A stretch of 64,000 nt of DNA from Lachnospiraceae bacterium (GCA_017620155.1 JAFZQY010000112.1:24861-88860), one strand, 5' to 3'; positions 44,460 to 55,900 are shown, numbered from the stretch's first letter. Made by a program: numbers and translations. The notes: generated by a model from the letters alone, not told the origin.

Positions 44460-45411
44460 TCTCTATGAAGAATGTGCGAACGCACGAAATATCGCCATCA
44501 GCGGCCATATACGCCCCGACGGGGACTGTATAGGGTCCTGCATGGCTATGGCCATGTATCTGAGAAAGCGCATTCCCGATGCTCAGATCGATGTATACCT
44601 CGATCCGATAGGTGATGTATTTGAGTGCATCCCCGGAACCGACGGTATCCTGCATGAGATGGACGAGGATGCCGTCTATGACGTGTTCATATGCATAGAT
44701 TGCGAACCTTACAGGATGAGTTTCGGGAAAAAAGCGTTCAAGCATGCGCATAAGACCATCAACATAGATCATCATATTACCAACACATCGGGAGGCGGAA
44801 ACTTAAACTATGTCAATCCCGAATCGGGATCCGCCGCCGAACTGGTATATGAACTGATAGATAAAGACTTCCTTGATCACGACATTGCGCTTGCTCTTTA
44901 TATCGGTATCATCCACGATACCGGTGTTCTGCAGTATACCAATGTCCGTCCCGTCACGCTTCGCACTGTAGCCCACCTAATGGAATATGATCTGGATTTC
45001 TCGAACATAATCGAGAAGACTTTCTACGAAAAGACTTATATCCAGAGTCAGATCTTAGGCAGAGCCCTGCTCGAGAGCATGAGATTCATGGACGGCAGAT
45101 GCGTGGTCAGTGTCATAGACAGGAAGACCATGCAGTTCTACGGTGCCGACAGCCGCGATCTTGAGGGCATAGCCAACCAGATGAAGAACATACGCGGAGT
45201 GGATTGCGCCATCTTCATCTATGAGATCGGCGTACAGGAATACAAGATAAGCCTGCGTACCACCGAAGCCGTGGATGCGGCCAAGGTCACATCGGTATAC
45301 GGCGGAGGCGGACATGCCCGCGCAGCCGGAGTCACTATGCACGGGACATATCACGATGTCATCAATAATCTCAGTAAAGAGATAGCTAAACAGCTCACCC
45401 CACATGGTTAA
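44443..45411 (+). CDS. nrnA: DHH/DHHA1 phosphoesterase, NrnA-like (oligoribonuclease/pAp phosphatase)
   Basis: This enzyme of 322 residues is predicted to degrade nano-RNAs and pAp, and possibly cyclic-dinucleotide products such as pGpG. DHH motifs are HIRPDGDCIGS, CIDCEP and NIDHHITN; the DHHA1 end has GGGGHARAAG. It lies between rbfA and truB, the common Firmicute place. ATG 44443 is preferred to TTG 44440; AGGA lies close upstream. Cyclic-di-GMP enzymes exist in the window, so the pGpG role may matter. Confidence 0.92.
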   Translation: MNLTNNLYEECANARNIAISGHIRPDGDCIGSCMAMAMYLRKRIPDAQIDVYLDPIGDVFECIPGTDGILHEMDEDAVYDVFICIDCEPYRMSFGKKAFKHAHKTINIDHHITNTSGGGNLNYVNPESGSAAELVYELIDKDFLDHDIALALYIGIIHDTGVLQYTNVRPVTLRTVAHLMEYDLDFSNIIEKTFYEKTYIQSQILGRALLESMRFMDGRCVVSVIDRKTMQFYGADSRDLEGIANQMKNIRGVDCAIFIYEIGVQEYKISLRTTEAVDAAKVTSVYGGGGHARAAGVTMHGTYHDVINNLSKEIAKQLTPHG

Positions 45412-46345
45412 TGGAGTACTTAATATATATAAGGAACCCGGATTTACGTCACATGATGTTGTAGCGAAGTTACGGGGGATCGTAGGGCAGAAGAAGATCG
45501 GGCATACCGGGACGCTGGATCCTGATGCGGAAGGCGTCTTAGGCGTGTGCCTGGGTGCCGCGACCAGGATCTGCGATATGATCACCGATGCTGAGAAAGA
45601 GTACGAAGCCACACTTTTGCTGGGGGTAAGGACCGACACGCTTGATACGTCGGGGCAGGTTCTGGAAGAAAGACCGACAGAAGGCATAAGCGAACAGGAT
45701 CTCAGGAATTGTATCGAGAGTTTCACAGGTGAGATAGAACAGATACCTCCGATGTATTCGGCCATCAAGGTCGGCGGAAAGAAACTCTACGAGATAGCAA
45801 GAGCCGGAGAGACGATCGAACGTAAAGCCAGGAAGGTCACGATCCATTCCATAGACATAGTGAAGATCGATCTTCCCGAGTGCGTGATAAGGGTTAGCTG
45901 CTCAAAGGGTACTTATATCAGGACGCTTTGTGATGATATAGGTGGGAAGCTTAAGTGCGGCGGATGCATGAAGCATCTTATCAGAACCAAAGTCGGACAG
46001 TTCAGGGCGGAAGATGCGCTGAAACTTTCGGAGATAGAAACTATCGTAAAAGAAGGAAGGATAGGAGAAATCCTGATCCCTCCTGTTGATATGTTCGGCG
46101 GCCTGAGGAAAGTGACGGTCACCGATGCGGGTTCGAAGAAAGCCTCTAACGGCAATATGCTCGCTGTTTCGGATGTTTTGATCCGAACCGGAAAACCGGA
46201 GGATGAGGATGGCGGTTTACATAATATTTCGTTCGCCGACAACGAGGAATTTACTGTAACGGACAAAGATGGCTTTTTTTTCGGAATATACAGATACCGG
46301 GCATCAGACGATACTTTTAAGCCCGTGAAGATGTTTTTGTGCTGA
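45404..46345 (+). CDS. truB: tRNA pseudouridine(55) synthase
   Basis: This enzyme of 313 residues makes pseudouridine 55 in tRNA. The catalytic Asp39 lies in GHTGTLDPDAEGVL; VNGVLNIYKEPGFTSHDVV is the usual N-terminus, and MYSAIKVGGKKLYEIAR and CSKGTYIRTLCDDIG follow. The start overlaps the nrnA stop by eight bases. The C-terminal part (from about 230) is a diverged PUA-like region. Confidence 0.95.
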   Translation: MVNGVLNIYKEPGFTSHDVVAKLRGIVGQKKIGHTGTLDPDAEGVLGVCLGAATRICDMITDAEKEYEATLLLGVRTDTLDTSGQVLEERPTEGISEQDLRNCIESFTGEIEQIPPMYSAIKVGGKKLYEIARAGETIERKARKVTIHSIDIVKIDLPECVIRVSCSKGTYIRTLCDDIGGKLKCGGCMKHLIRTKVGQFRAEDALKLSEIETIVKEGRIGEILIPPVDMFGGLRKVTVTDAGSKKASNGNMLAVSDVLIRTGKPEDEDGGLHNISFADNEEFTVTDKDGFFFGIYRYRASDDTFKPVKMFLC

Positions 46346-46378
46346 CCGGATTATCGGACAGTTATCAGTATAAGATAG

Positions 46379-47317
46379 ATGCAGATAATATCAGGAATAA
46401 CGGATTTTCAATTACACACTAAGACTGCCGCAGCGATCGGCAAGTTTGACGGAGTCCACCTGGGACATCGAAAACTGATAGAGATGATAACCGGCCGCAC
46501 CTTAAATGATCCGGATATAAAGAGCGTGGTATTTACGTTCAATCCCTCGCCGGAGAGCCTTTTTGCGGGACATGCGCTGCCTGAGCTTACTACCGTCTCC
46601 GAGAAAAGGGAGATCTTCAGACGGCTGGGCATAGATATACTCATAGAATTTCCGATGAATACGGAGACGGCTGCGATCAGCGCTGAGGATTTCATCAGGG
46701 AATATCTCGTAGAGAAGATGAATGCCGCATATATTGTGGCGGGCAGCGACCTTACTTTCGGTGACAAAGGCCGGGGAAACGCCGATATGCTGAGAGCATA
46801 TTCGGGCGAATTCGGATATGAATGCAATATCACCGATAAGATAATCTATGATGGGCAACCCATCAGTTCCACGAGGATCAGGGATGCCGTCGAGGCAGGA
46901 GACATGGAGCTGGTCACGGCCCTGCTCGGAAGTCCTTACCGGATCACGGGTGTGGTATCCCACGGCAGGAAGTTGGGACACACGATCGGAATGCCGACCG
47001 CCAATGTGATAATCGCTCCGGATAAGCTCACGGGCCCGTACGGGGTGTATTATTCCCGCGTATATCTGGCTGAGGGAGACTTTCCGGCGATCTCCAATGT
47101 CGGGGTTAAGCCCACGGTCATGGAAGATGAGCTTCTGTGCTGTGAAAGCTTCATATACGATTTTGATAAAGACATATACGGATCCCCCATCGAGGTCGAA
47201 CTCCTGAAATTCGTCCGGCCCGAGATGAAGTTTGCATCCGTAGAAGAACTTAAGGCACAGATGGAAGCCGATATAGCAGGTGGAAGAGAGTATGACACAA
47301 TATCTGGTCAGGTTTGA
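46379..47317 (+). CDS. ribF: Bifunctional riboflavin kinase / FAD synthetase
   Basis: This enzyme of 312 residues turns riboflavin into FMN and FAD. The N-terminal nucleotidyltransferase has GKFDGVHLGHRKLI and ISSTRIRDAV; the C-terminal flavokinase has GRKLGHTIGMPTANV and NVGVKPTV. It lies after truB as in Bacillus. No conventional strong ribosome binding site is visible before the ATG. Confidence 0.95.
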   Translation: MQIISGITDFQLHTKTAAAIGKFDGVHLGHRKLIEMITGRTLNDPDIKSVVFTFNPSPESLFAGHALPELTTVSEKREIFRRLGIDILIEFPMNTETAAISAEDFIREYLVEKMNAAYIVAGSDLTFGDKGRGNADMLRAYSGEFGYECNITDKIIYDGQPISSTRIRDAVEAGDMELVTALLGSPYRITGVVSHGRKLGHTIGMPTANVIIAPDKLTGPYGVYYSRVYLAEGDFPAISNVGVKPTVMEDELLCCESFIYDFDKDIYGSPIEVELLKFVRPEMKFASVEELKAQMEADIAGGREYDTISGQV

Positions 47318-48164
47318 CGCATGGCTTAACAGCATAGGAATCTTAGGCAACTTCATAAGATTGATCATAGCTGCCGCATGGGCATTTCTGATCGTAAGCG
47401 TTATTTTCCGCATAGGCCGTCTGATCTTCAGGAAAAGACTTAAAGCCGGCAACCGTATTCAGATCAGGTTCGTAGAGAACATTCTGAAGATAGCGGTGAT
47501 CATCATAGCCATATTCTGGGTGTTCAACATCGGTGATCCCGCCGGTAATTTCGGCAAGGTCCTTTTCCAGGGAACCGCGATCATAGGTGCTATCATAGGT
47601 CTTGCGGCACAGCCCGTTATATCGGACTTGTGCTGCGGTATCATGATAAGTATCAGCAAACCTTTTGAGATAGGCGACCGTATCGAGCTGCAGTCCGGGA
47701 TAGCCGGAATAGTTAAGGACATCACTATCAGACATGTGGTCTTGCAGGGGATAGGTACCACGGATGTCATCATCCCCAACAGCGTGATCAATTCCATGGC
47801 CGTGACGAACTTAAGCCACGGAAGCGGGATCAGATCCGTGTTCATGAAGTTCAATGTGGCATACGGCAGCGATGTTGAGAAGGCAATGTCCATAGTCAGC
47901 CAGATAGTAGTCGATTCACCCTATACGATTCCTGCGCATCCCGAAGGATCCGGTATCGAGTACAGCCCGGTCTATTTCATGGAGTTCGGGGAATCAAGTC
48001 TCGTGATAGCGACTACCGCTTATTACGATCCTGCTGTGGGACTCGGAGACCTGAAGAACGACATCAACTTAAGAGTTAACCGCAAGTTCAAAGAAGAGGG
48101 AATAGAGATACCGTATCAGTATCTTAATGTTGTCATGAAGAATGACCCGACTGAATGCAATTAA
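47292..48164 (+). CDS. Small-conductance mechanosensitive channel (MscS family)
   Basis: This membrane protein of 290 residues has three N-terminal helices (about 15-115). The pore helix is followed by IIGLAAQPVISDLCCGIMI and then KPFEIGDRIEL, IVKDITIRHVVLQ and IIPNSVINSMAVTN of the beta domain, all standard MscS features. It releases solutes on osmotic downshift. ATG 47292 with GGAAGAGAG nearby is chosen; it overlaps ribF by 26 bases. Confidence 0.92.
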   Translation: MTQYLVRFDAWLNSIGILGNFIRLIIAAAWAFLIVSVIFRIGRLIFRKRLKAGNRIQIRFVENILKIAVIIIAIFWVFNIGDPAGNFGKVLFQGTAIIGAIIGLAAQPVISDLCCGIMISISKPFEIGDRIELQSGIAGIVKDITIRHVVLQGIGTTDVIIPNSVINSMAVTNLSHGSGIRSVFMKFNVAYGSDVEKAMSIVSQIVVDSPYTIPAHPEGSGIEYSPVYFMEFGESSLVIATTAYYDPAVGLGDLKNDINLRVNRKFKEEGIEIPYQYLNVVMKNDPTECN

Positions 48165-48198
48165 CGGATTAATTGAGTGCATGCACAGATGAGGTAAT

Positions 48199-49476
48199 AT
48201 GATTAAGAAAAATAAATCCGGATTTAACTTCAGAGCAATCGTTAAGCCGGCCGGTAAGGCAATCCTGTCCGGTCTGCTCATCTTAATAATGTCAGCTGCC
48301 CCGGCAGGCGAAGCTTATGCCGCCGGAACGGGGGTAGATAAGGGCTCCGCAGAGAAGATCACGATAGGCCTGCTCGACGGCCCGGATATAAGTACGGCTG
48401 ATGCGGAAGATGACGGATCCGATGAAAGCGGATCTACCGTAAAAGACGTTCTCAGTCTTGTGGGGACTCCTTCTCTGGCAGAAGCATATGCTGCTCAGGA
48501 AGCGGCTGCTGCCGAAGCAGCCCAGACTACCAGAGAGATACTCGATGAATCCGAGGCTTCCGCGGGGGCGGGCACACTTTTCGGCAGAAAGACGGAAGAA
48601 GAATACCTGGCTGCCAGAGCCGATGCGGAAGGCGCCAGCTGGGGATATACCAATCTGGGTATCTCCAACGTTTCGGATAATCTGAATATACGCGCCATCC
48701 CCGGAGAAGACGGTAAACTGGTGGGTAAACTCCCCAAGGACGCCGCATGCGAAGTTCTTGAGACGGAAGGCGACTGGACGCATATCATATCAGGTGAAGT
48801 AGACGGATATGTTAAGAGCGAATACCTGCTGACCGGCCTTCAGGCCAAGATGAGAGTCAGAGAGTTTGCTACCGATGTTGTTAAGGTAGGTACGGACGGA
48901 CTCAGAGTAAGAGAAGAGCCAAGCACGGATGCTCCCATCGTGACCCAGGTTGCTACGGGAGAGATCCTTGATTATGTAGGTACCGAAGGCGACTGGGTAG
49001 CGGTCATGCTCGATGATGAGACCGTATATGTATCCGCGGATTATGTAGAGATCACCAGTGACCTCCGTACGGCACTCACCATGACCGAGGTCCTTTACGG
49101 AGAAGGCGTATCCGATGTGAGAGCCGATCTGTGTAACTATGCTCTGCAGTTTGTGGGTAACCCTTATGTATGGGGCGGAACGAGTCTTACCAGAGGAGCC
49201 GACTGCTCAGGTTTCGTGCTCAGCGTATTCAAGAAATACGGCATCACGCTTCCACACTCTTCACGCGCCCAGGCCAACATGGGTACCACCATAAGCTACG
49301 GTGAAGCCAAGGCCGGAGATCTGGTCTTCTACGGAAACGGCAGAAGGATCAATCATGTGGGAATCTACCTCGGAGGCGGAAGAGTAGTACATGCATCCAA
49401 CCCCAGGACAGGTATCCGCGTATCCAATGTGGGATATCGTACGCCTGTCAAGTTCGTCAGGGTCCTTTACGATTGA
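48199..49476 (+). CDS. Exported NlpC/P60 peptidoglycan hydrolase with SH3 domains
   Basis: The product has 425 residues. A signal peptide ends near AYAA (about residue 42). An Ala/Glu-rich spacer follows, then two bacterial SH3 domains (about 150-215, DNLNIRAIPGEDGKLVG; about 230-295, DGLRVREEPSTDAPIV). The C-terminal NlpC/P60 domain has Cys336 (ADCSGFV), His386 (NHVGIYLG) and His398. It should cut cell-wall peptide stems, for instance the gamma-D-Glu-diamino acid bond. It is monocistronic or read with the MscS gene. Confidence 0.93.
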   Translation: MIKKNKSGFNFRAIVKPAGKAILSGLLILIMSAAPAGEAYAAGTGVDKGSAEKITIGLLDGPDISTADAEDDGSDESGSTVKDVLSLVGTPSLAEAYAAQEAAAAEAAQTTREILDESEASAGAGTLFGRKTEEEYLAARADAEGASWGYTNLGISNVSDNLNIRAIPGEDGKLVGKLPKDAACEVLETEGDWTHIISGEVDGYVKSEYLLTGLQAKMRVREFATDVVKVGTDGLRVREEPSTDAPIVTQVATGEILDYVGTEGDWVAVMLDDETVYVSADYVEITSDLRTALTMTEVLYGEGVSDVRADLCNYALQFVGNPYVWGGTSLTRGADCSGFVLSVFKKYGITLPHSSRAQANMGTTISYGEAKAGDLVFYGNGRRINHVGIYLGGGRVVHASNPRTGIRVSNVGYRTPVKFVRVLYD

Positions 49477-49501
49477 TCGCGTATCTGTATTCGGGTGGGT
49501 T

Positions 49502-52500
49502 ATGTCTTTCAGGTTTATATGCGGGCCTTCGGGCTCGGGTAAGAGCACTTATATTCAGCAGAACATCATTAAGAGATCCGTAGATGATCCGGGACGAAAA
49601 TATCTTCTGATCGTTCCGGATCAGTTCAATATGCAGACTCAGATGAGCATGATCCGTAACCATCCTGATCATGCATTCTCCAATATCGAAGTCTTAAGCT
49701 TTTCCAGATTATCACACAGAATACTCGAGGAAGTGGGGGGAGAAGTCCCCGTACTTGACGATACCGGCAAGAGCCTGATCTTAAGGCGGCTCTCCGGTCA
49801 GGTACAGCCTCAGATGAGAGTACTGGGTGCCAGACTTGACCGCTACGGCTTCATTCATGAGGTTAAGTCCGCCATTTCCGAATTCATGCAGTACGGAATA
49901 TCTCCCGACGACCTTCACCTGCTCTGCGAAAGGATCGATAACCGAAACGCGCTGAAGGCCAAGATGATCGATCTGGAGATAATCTATAAGGCATTTTCGG
50001 ATTATAAAGCAGGGCATTTTGTCACAAAAGAAGAGACGCTCGAACTGGTGAGATGCAGTTTACATAAGTCGGAACTAGTCAGGGGCGCGTTCATTGCTTT
50101 TGACGGATTTACAGGCTTTACGCCGGTTCAGGAGCGCATGATTCAGGAACTGATGGGTTTCTGCGATACCGTATGGTTTGCCTTTACCACGGAGGACGGA
50201 GCCGATCCTCATAAAGAACTTAAGAGCGATGACATGTTCCATCTGTCCTGGAGATCCGTGGACAGGATAGGAAGGCTGGCTGATGAGGCGCATGTTCCGG
50301 AGGAGGAACCGGTAATATTAAGGGCCGCAGGTCCCTCATCCGATGAAAAAGAAGGCGGCGCTCGCAAAAGTGCCGATCTGATCCATCTGGAGAGATCGCT
50401 TTTCAGATTCCCGACCCGTCCCTATTCAGGTGAACCGGGGCATATACGCATATACAAAGCAACCGGCATGACCGAAGAGATCGTTGATACCTTCCAGCGT
50501 ATCCGCGAACTGATATCCGGAAGAGGATACAGGTACAGAGATATAGCGATCGTTGTCGGAGATATGGCCTCATACGCCGATGAGATTTCAAGGACCGCAG
50601 CGGAACTTGATCTGCCCGTGTATATGGACTACAGCCGATCCATTCTCATGTCGCCTTTTATCGAAGCGATAGTATCTTCGTATGATGTCTTAAAGACAGA
50701 TTATTCCTGTGAGAGCATCATCCGTCACATGCGTACGGGTTACGGGCCGCTTTCAATGGATGAGACCGATGAACTCGAGAACTTCCTGTTAGCGACCGGT
50801 ATCAGGGGCAGGAAAGCTTTTTCACACACATGGACGATGCGCGACCGGGATGAAAACGAACTGTCCGAAGAGGCGCTGAGCATCCGTAAGGAACGCTTTG
50901 ACAGGCTTAATGCGATTCGTGAAAAAGTGAACGCACACTTTGCTGGTTTACATAACACAGAAGAGACGACAGGTTCTTTTACGAGGGCCGTATACGATTT
51001 CATATCCGGCTCAGGCATGTACGGACGTCTGATGGATCAGGCTTCCCTGTTCAGGGAAGAGGGCGACCATGTCCGCGCTCTCCAATATGAACAGATGTAT
51101 GAGCATGTATGCGCACTGCTCGATCAGATAGTTGAACTATGCGGCGACGAAGAAGTATCCGCAGACGATTATTTCCACATTCTGGAGGCGGGTCTTGGTG
51201 AGATACGCTTAGGGACCATTCCGGGTGAGAGCGATCAGATCATCGTCGGAGACATGGTCAGGACCAGGCTTGAAGCGGTGAAAGTCCTGTTTTTGCTCGG
51301 AGTCAGCGATGACAGCATACCCGGAAACATATCAGGAGGAGGACTCATATCCGACCTGGACAGGGAGTATCTGTCGGGAATGGACGGAGTCGAGCTTGCC
51401 CCCACACCCAGAGAGCAGATGTTCACCCAGAGGCTCTATCTGTATATGAACATGACCAAGCCTTCGGACGGACTTATAATCTCTTATCCGTTGACGGATA
51501 CCAAAGGAAAAGCAAAGCAGCCTTCATATCTGATTCAGACATTATGTAAACTATTTCCTTTGCTTACTCCCAGACCTTCAGCTTATACCCACATGGTTGA
51601 CGGAGTCTCCGCTCCTGCTGACATAACCAGGGTTTCATACGCCTGCGCAGATATGATGCGTGAATACTACGGCGGGCGGCTAAGCGGTGATGAACAATCA
51701 CGGCTTAGGGCTATATGTGATGAGATGGCGAGCTCTGCCGATGCAGGATTGCTTGATAAGATAAGCGATATGAGCACTTTGCACTACACCCACACGCCGC
51801 TTACCCGTGAGATAGCATCGTCTCTGTACGGAAGTATCATACAGACATCCGTTAGCCGCCTGGAAAAGTTTGCAGGCTGTGCATATGCCCATTTCCTGAA
51901 CTACGGTATGCGACTTAGGACCAGGAGCGAGTACAGTTTCGAAAACACGGACCTCGGAGCCGTCTACCACAAGGCTCTTGAAGAATTCTCCGTAAAAGTT
52001 AATGACGAGGGGCTTACCTGGGTGGGCCTTAGCGAAGATGAGGCAAACGCATGGGTTGATGAGATACTTGAGCGTCTTGTCAGCACATACGGGGATACGA
52101 TCCTCACATCCAGCAGCCGTAATGCCGCTTTGGCAGCCAGGATCCGCCGCATAGTCAAGAGAAGCGTGGATACGATAAGGTATCAGGTGACGCGCGGGGG
52201 ATTTGTGCCTAAGTATTTCGAGCGTGCTTTTTCGGAAGAGAGGAAAGCTCATACTTCCGACGGAAAACCTTTCGGATATAAGGTTACCGGCAAGATAGAC
52301 CGTATCGATATATGCGAATCCGAAGACGACAGATACTTAAGGATCGTTGATTATAAATCCGGGAACAGGGATTTTGACATCTCGGCTCTTTTCCATGGGC
52401 TGATGATGCAGCTGGCCGTATATCTGGATCAGGCACTTAAGATAACGGGCGATACCAAACCTGCGGGAATGCTGTATTTCAGAATATCGGATCCTGTGAT

Positions 52501-52963
52501 AGAGGCGTCGGCGGACATCTCGGGAGAAAACGCTCTGGCTGCCATCCGTAAAGAGATGAAGATGAGCGGCATCGTGGAATCATCCCCTGAGGTGACCGGA
52601 CTTATGGACAGCGGACTTTCTCCCGGCGTTAATTCGGACATCGTGCCCGTAGGGTACAAAGCCGATAATACTCTGACCAAGTCCTCCAAAGCATTTTCCG
52701 AAGAAGATATCCGGACGATCCTTGACTATGCAGAGTTCAAAATGGACGAGCTCACCGGATCCATAATGCTCGGAGATATAAGCGTCAGACCGGCATGCAT
52801 GAAGGGAAGTGCCTATACACCCTGTACATATTGCGATTATTCGTCCGTATGTCATATCGCCTCGGGTATACCGGGATATGAAGGCGTTCAATATGCCAAG
52901 GATGAGCCGGAAAATGTGATCGCCGATATGAATTCGGCGCTTATCGGAAACGATAACGAGTGA
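49502..52963 (+). CDS. addB: ATP-dependent nuclease subunit B
   Basis: This AddAB subunit of about 1153 residues processes DNA double-strand ends for RecA. The N-terminal Walker A is CGPSGSGKST. The C-terminal nuclease shows GKIDRID and IVDYKSG. An iron-sulfur cluster is framed by Cys793 and by Cys1108, Cys1111 and Cys1117 (CTYCDYSSVC), as in Bacillus AddB. The frame is open from 49391 inside the previous gene, but MSFRFICGPSG starting at 49502 is the family N-terminus, with GGGTGGG before it. addA follows after seven bases. Confidence 0.95.
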   Translation: MSFRFICGPSGSGKSTYIQQNIIKRSVDDPGRKYLLIVPDQFNMQTQMSMIRNHPDHAFSNIEVLSFSRLSHRILEEVGGEVPVLDDTGKSLILRRLSGQVQPQMRVLGARLDRYGFIHEVKSAISEFMQYGISPDDLHLLCERIDNRNALKAKMIDLEIIYKAFSDYKAGHFVTKEETLELVRCSLHKSELVRGAFIAFDGFTGFTPVQERMIQELMGFCDTVWFAFTTEDGADPHKELKSDDMFHLSWRSVDRIGRLADEAHVPEEEPVILRAAGPSSDEKEGGARKSADLIHLERSLFRFPTRPYSGEPGHIRIYKATGMTEEIVDTFQRIRELISGRGYRYRDIAIVVGDMASYADEISRTAAELDLPVYMDYSRSILMSPFIEAIVSSYDVLKTDYSCESIIRHMRTGYGPLSMDETDELENFLLATGIRGRKAFSHTWTMRDRDENELSEEALSIRKERFDRLNAIREKVNAHFAGLHNTEETTGSFTRAVYDFISGSGMYGRLMDQASLFREEGDHVRALQYEQMYEHVCALLDQIVELCGDEEVSADDYFHILEAGLGEIRLGTIPGESDQIIVGDMVRTRLEAVKVLFLLGVSDDSIPGNISGGGLISDLDREYLSGMDGVELAPTPREQMFTQRLYLYMNMTKPSDGLIISYPLTDTKGKAKQPSYLIQTLCKLFPLLTPRPSAYTHMVDGVSAPADITRVSYACADMMREYYGGRLSGDEQSRLRAICDEMASSADAGLLDKISDMSTLHYTHTPLTREIASSLYGSIIQTSVSRLEKFAGCAYAHFLNYGMRLRTRSEYSFENTDLGAVYHKALEEFSVKVNDEGLTWVGLSEDEANAWVDEILERLVSTYGDTILTSSSRNAALAARIRRIVKRSVDTIRYQVTRGGFVPKYFERAFSEERKAHTSDGKPFGYKVTGKIDRIDICESEDDRYLRIVDYKSGNRDFDISALFHGLMMQLAVYLDQALKITGDTKPAGMLYFRISDPVIEASADISGENALAAIRKEMKMSGIVESSPEVTGLMDSGLSPGVNSDIVPVGYKADNTLTKSSKAFSEEDIRTILDYAEFKMDELTGSIMLGDISVRPACMKGSAYTPCTYCDYSSVCHIASGIPGYEGVQYAKDEPENVIADMNSALIGNDNE

Positions 52964-52970
52964 TATATTT

Positions 52971-55900
52971 ATGGAATTTACCAAAGACCAGCAAAATATC
53001 ATAGAGGCCAGAGGCTGCAGCCTGATAGTATCCGCAGCGGCAGGCAGCGGCAAGACCGCTGTGCTTGTGGAACGTATCATCGGACTGATCACGGACCCGA
53101 AGGATCCTGTGGATATAGATACGCTGCTTGTTCTTACTTTTACAAACGCTGCCGCAGCGCAGATGAAGGACAAGATCAGGAATGCGATCCTGGACAAACT
53201 CGATAAGAACCCCGAAGACGATAATCTTCACAGACAGGCGGCTCTTGTTCATAATGCCCGCATCACAACTATCGATTCGTTCTGTCAGTATGTGCTTAAG
53301 AACTCTTTTGCGGATATAGATGTGGATCCGGCATTCCGCGTTGCCGAGGACGGAGAGAACAAGCTACTTGAAGCCGATGTTCTGGAGGCTCTGATAGAAG
53401 AAGGCTTCGGAAGCGGTGACGAGGATCTGATGAAGGTTGCGGAGCATTTTGCGTCCGGATCATCTGATGATGCGATCTTCTCCGCGATCACATCCATCTA
53501 CCGGGTGGCGGATTCCGATCCCTGGCCGTATGAGTGGCTGCGTTCCCACATGAACGATTATTCTCTCCCTGAGGGCTCTGCTCTTCCGGATGAGATAATG
53601 GACTATATCCGGAATACTGTCATGAGCAGTGTGACCACAGCCGTATCCATGTATGACCGGGCGGTTAATATGTGTGAAAGCGGCGGATTGCATCCGGATT
53701 ATACGGCCATGTATCTCACCGAAAGGGAGGCGCTCGAAAAGCTTCACGAAAGACTCGATTCCGAGCCTGAGGCCGGCCTTGATGATATCGCAGCCATGTT
53801 TGAGGATGTGACATTTCCCACCCTTTCCAGGAAAAAGAACCCCGACGAGGATAAGGAAGCCCGCGATATGGCCAAGGCCCTGAGAGACACATGTAAAAGT
53901 CTTATCGGGGATATCAGAGACACATATCTGAGCACTTCGGAAAAAGATGCCGTGACATATATCAGGGAATGTTCCGAGACAGTATCCGCTCTTTGTTTGC
54001 TTACGATCAAATATATGGATGCTCTCAGGCGCGAGCGTGATGAGAGAGGGATTCTTTCTTTTTCCGATATAGAGCATTTTGCGCTGGATATACTTGTTGA
54101 GCGCGGCGAGGACGGGCTCCCCGTATTTACCGATGCCGCCGCTGAATACAGATCGCACTTTTCCTACGTGTTCACTGACGAATACCAGGATTCCAACATG
54201 ATCCAGGAACTCATTCTGTCAGCTGTATCGGGCGAGAGCGAAGGAAGATATAACAGGTTCATGGTCGGCGATGTCAAGCAGTCCATTTACAGGTTCAGAC
54301 AGGCCGAGCCCGAGATCTTCATGGAGAAGTACGGGCTCTATGAATACGAGAGCAAGACCGAAAGGAAAGTTGATCTTAATAAGAATTTCAGGAGCAGGAG
54401 GCAGGTTCTTGACTCATGTAACGCTCTTTTTGAACGTGTCATGTCCGTTGAGAGCGGCGGAGCGGATTATGATGAGAGGGCTTCTCTTAAGTACGGAGCC
54501 GACTATCCTGATTTGGGATCGGAAGAGGAGAGCTTCCGGACCGAACTGATCTTTACGAACAGCAAAGATCCTGACATCACCGACGCTTCCGATGCTGAAG
54601 GCGAGACAATAGCAAGGCGTATAGAAGAACTGATCGAGAGCGGGCTGCCTGTATATGACAGTGAAAAGAAGCTGACGCGGCCGGTAAGATATGGAGACAT
54701 AGTCATTCTGTATCGGTCAAACGGATATGCGGCCGAAACCTACAAGAGAGTTCTCGAGGCGCATTCCATCCCTGTAGCGCTGACCGGAAGTTCGGGATAT
54801 TTTGATACATACGAGATATCAACGCTCATGAACATGCTGCGGATCATCGTCAATCCGCTTCAGGATATTCCTTTCTACGGGACGATGGAATCCGTGATAG
54901 GAGGTTTTTCGCCGGAGGAATGCGCCCGGATAAGTTCCGCGTACAGCGCATCACTTCCCAAAGGCGTCTATACCGGAGAAGGTTATCTGTACTCAGCATG
55001 TAGATATGCCGCTTCAGATGCGGCAGACGCAATTTCCGGAGAACTCCGCGGACGCGTAAAATCTTTCATCGACTCCCTTGAGAGGTACAGGAAGATGTCC
55101 GGGTACATGGGAGTATCGGAACTGCTTTCGCTTATCCTCAGGGATACCGGATACAGGGTGCTGATGCTGGCCATGCCCGGCGGCAAAAGACGCGTGGCCA
55201 ATGTGGATGTGCTCATAAACAAGGCCGACGATTATGCCGGAACCTCATATTTCGGCCTCTATAATTTCATCAGATACATAGATACGATGGGGAAATCGGG
55301 AGCCGGAGAGGAAGAAGCGGAAACTCCGGATGAAGCCGGTGACTGCGTACGCATAATGACCATTCACAAGAGCAAGGGCTTGGAGTTCCCGGTGGTCATC
55401 GTCGCAAGAATGGGAAATAAGTTCAACATGCAGGATTCGCAGGGAATGCTGGTCTGCGATCACCGGTGCGGGATCGGCCTCAATAACTTCGATCCGGCGC
55501 GGAGGATCAGATACCGTAACCTGATGCATAAATATGTGGCCGACAGGATCCGCAGCCAGTCACTTGCAGAAGAAATGCGTATACTCTATGTTGCTATGAC
55601 CCGTGCGAAAGAGAAACTGATCATGATGTGCACTCTTAAAGCTGACGGCGCAGATGAAGAGACGGGCGAGATTTTAGTCAAGTGCCCCGCCGGAAATAAC
55701 AGATATATCGACTGGCAGCTTAAATGCATCTGCGATGTCCTGGACTCCGATGCTTTCTGCGTAAGCACGAACCCGGTCCTGATTCCGGAACTTGCCGTCA
55801 CTATCCAAAAGAGCGATATATCGGCAGAGTCCGCAGAAGAATCCGGTGTGGTAAGTGCGGTTAACGCAGACCTGCTCAGACAGAATTTGGAAGGCATGAG

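Noticed and set aside
49391-49501. addB starting inside the NlpC/P60 gene
   Set aside because: The extra 37 residues are an out-of-frame reading of the hydrolase. The family N-terminus begins at 49502.
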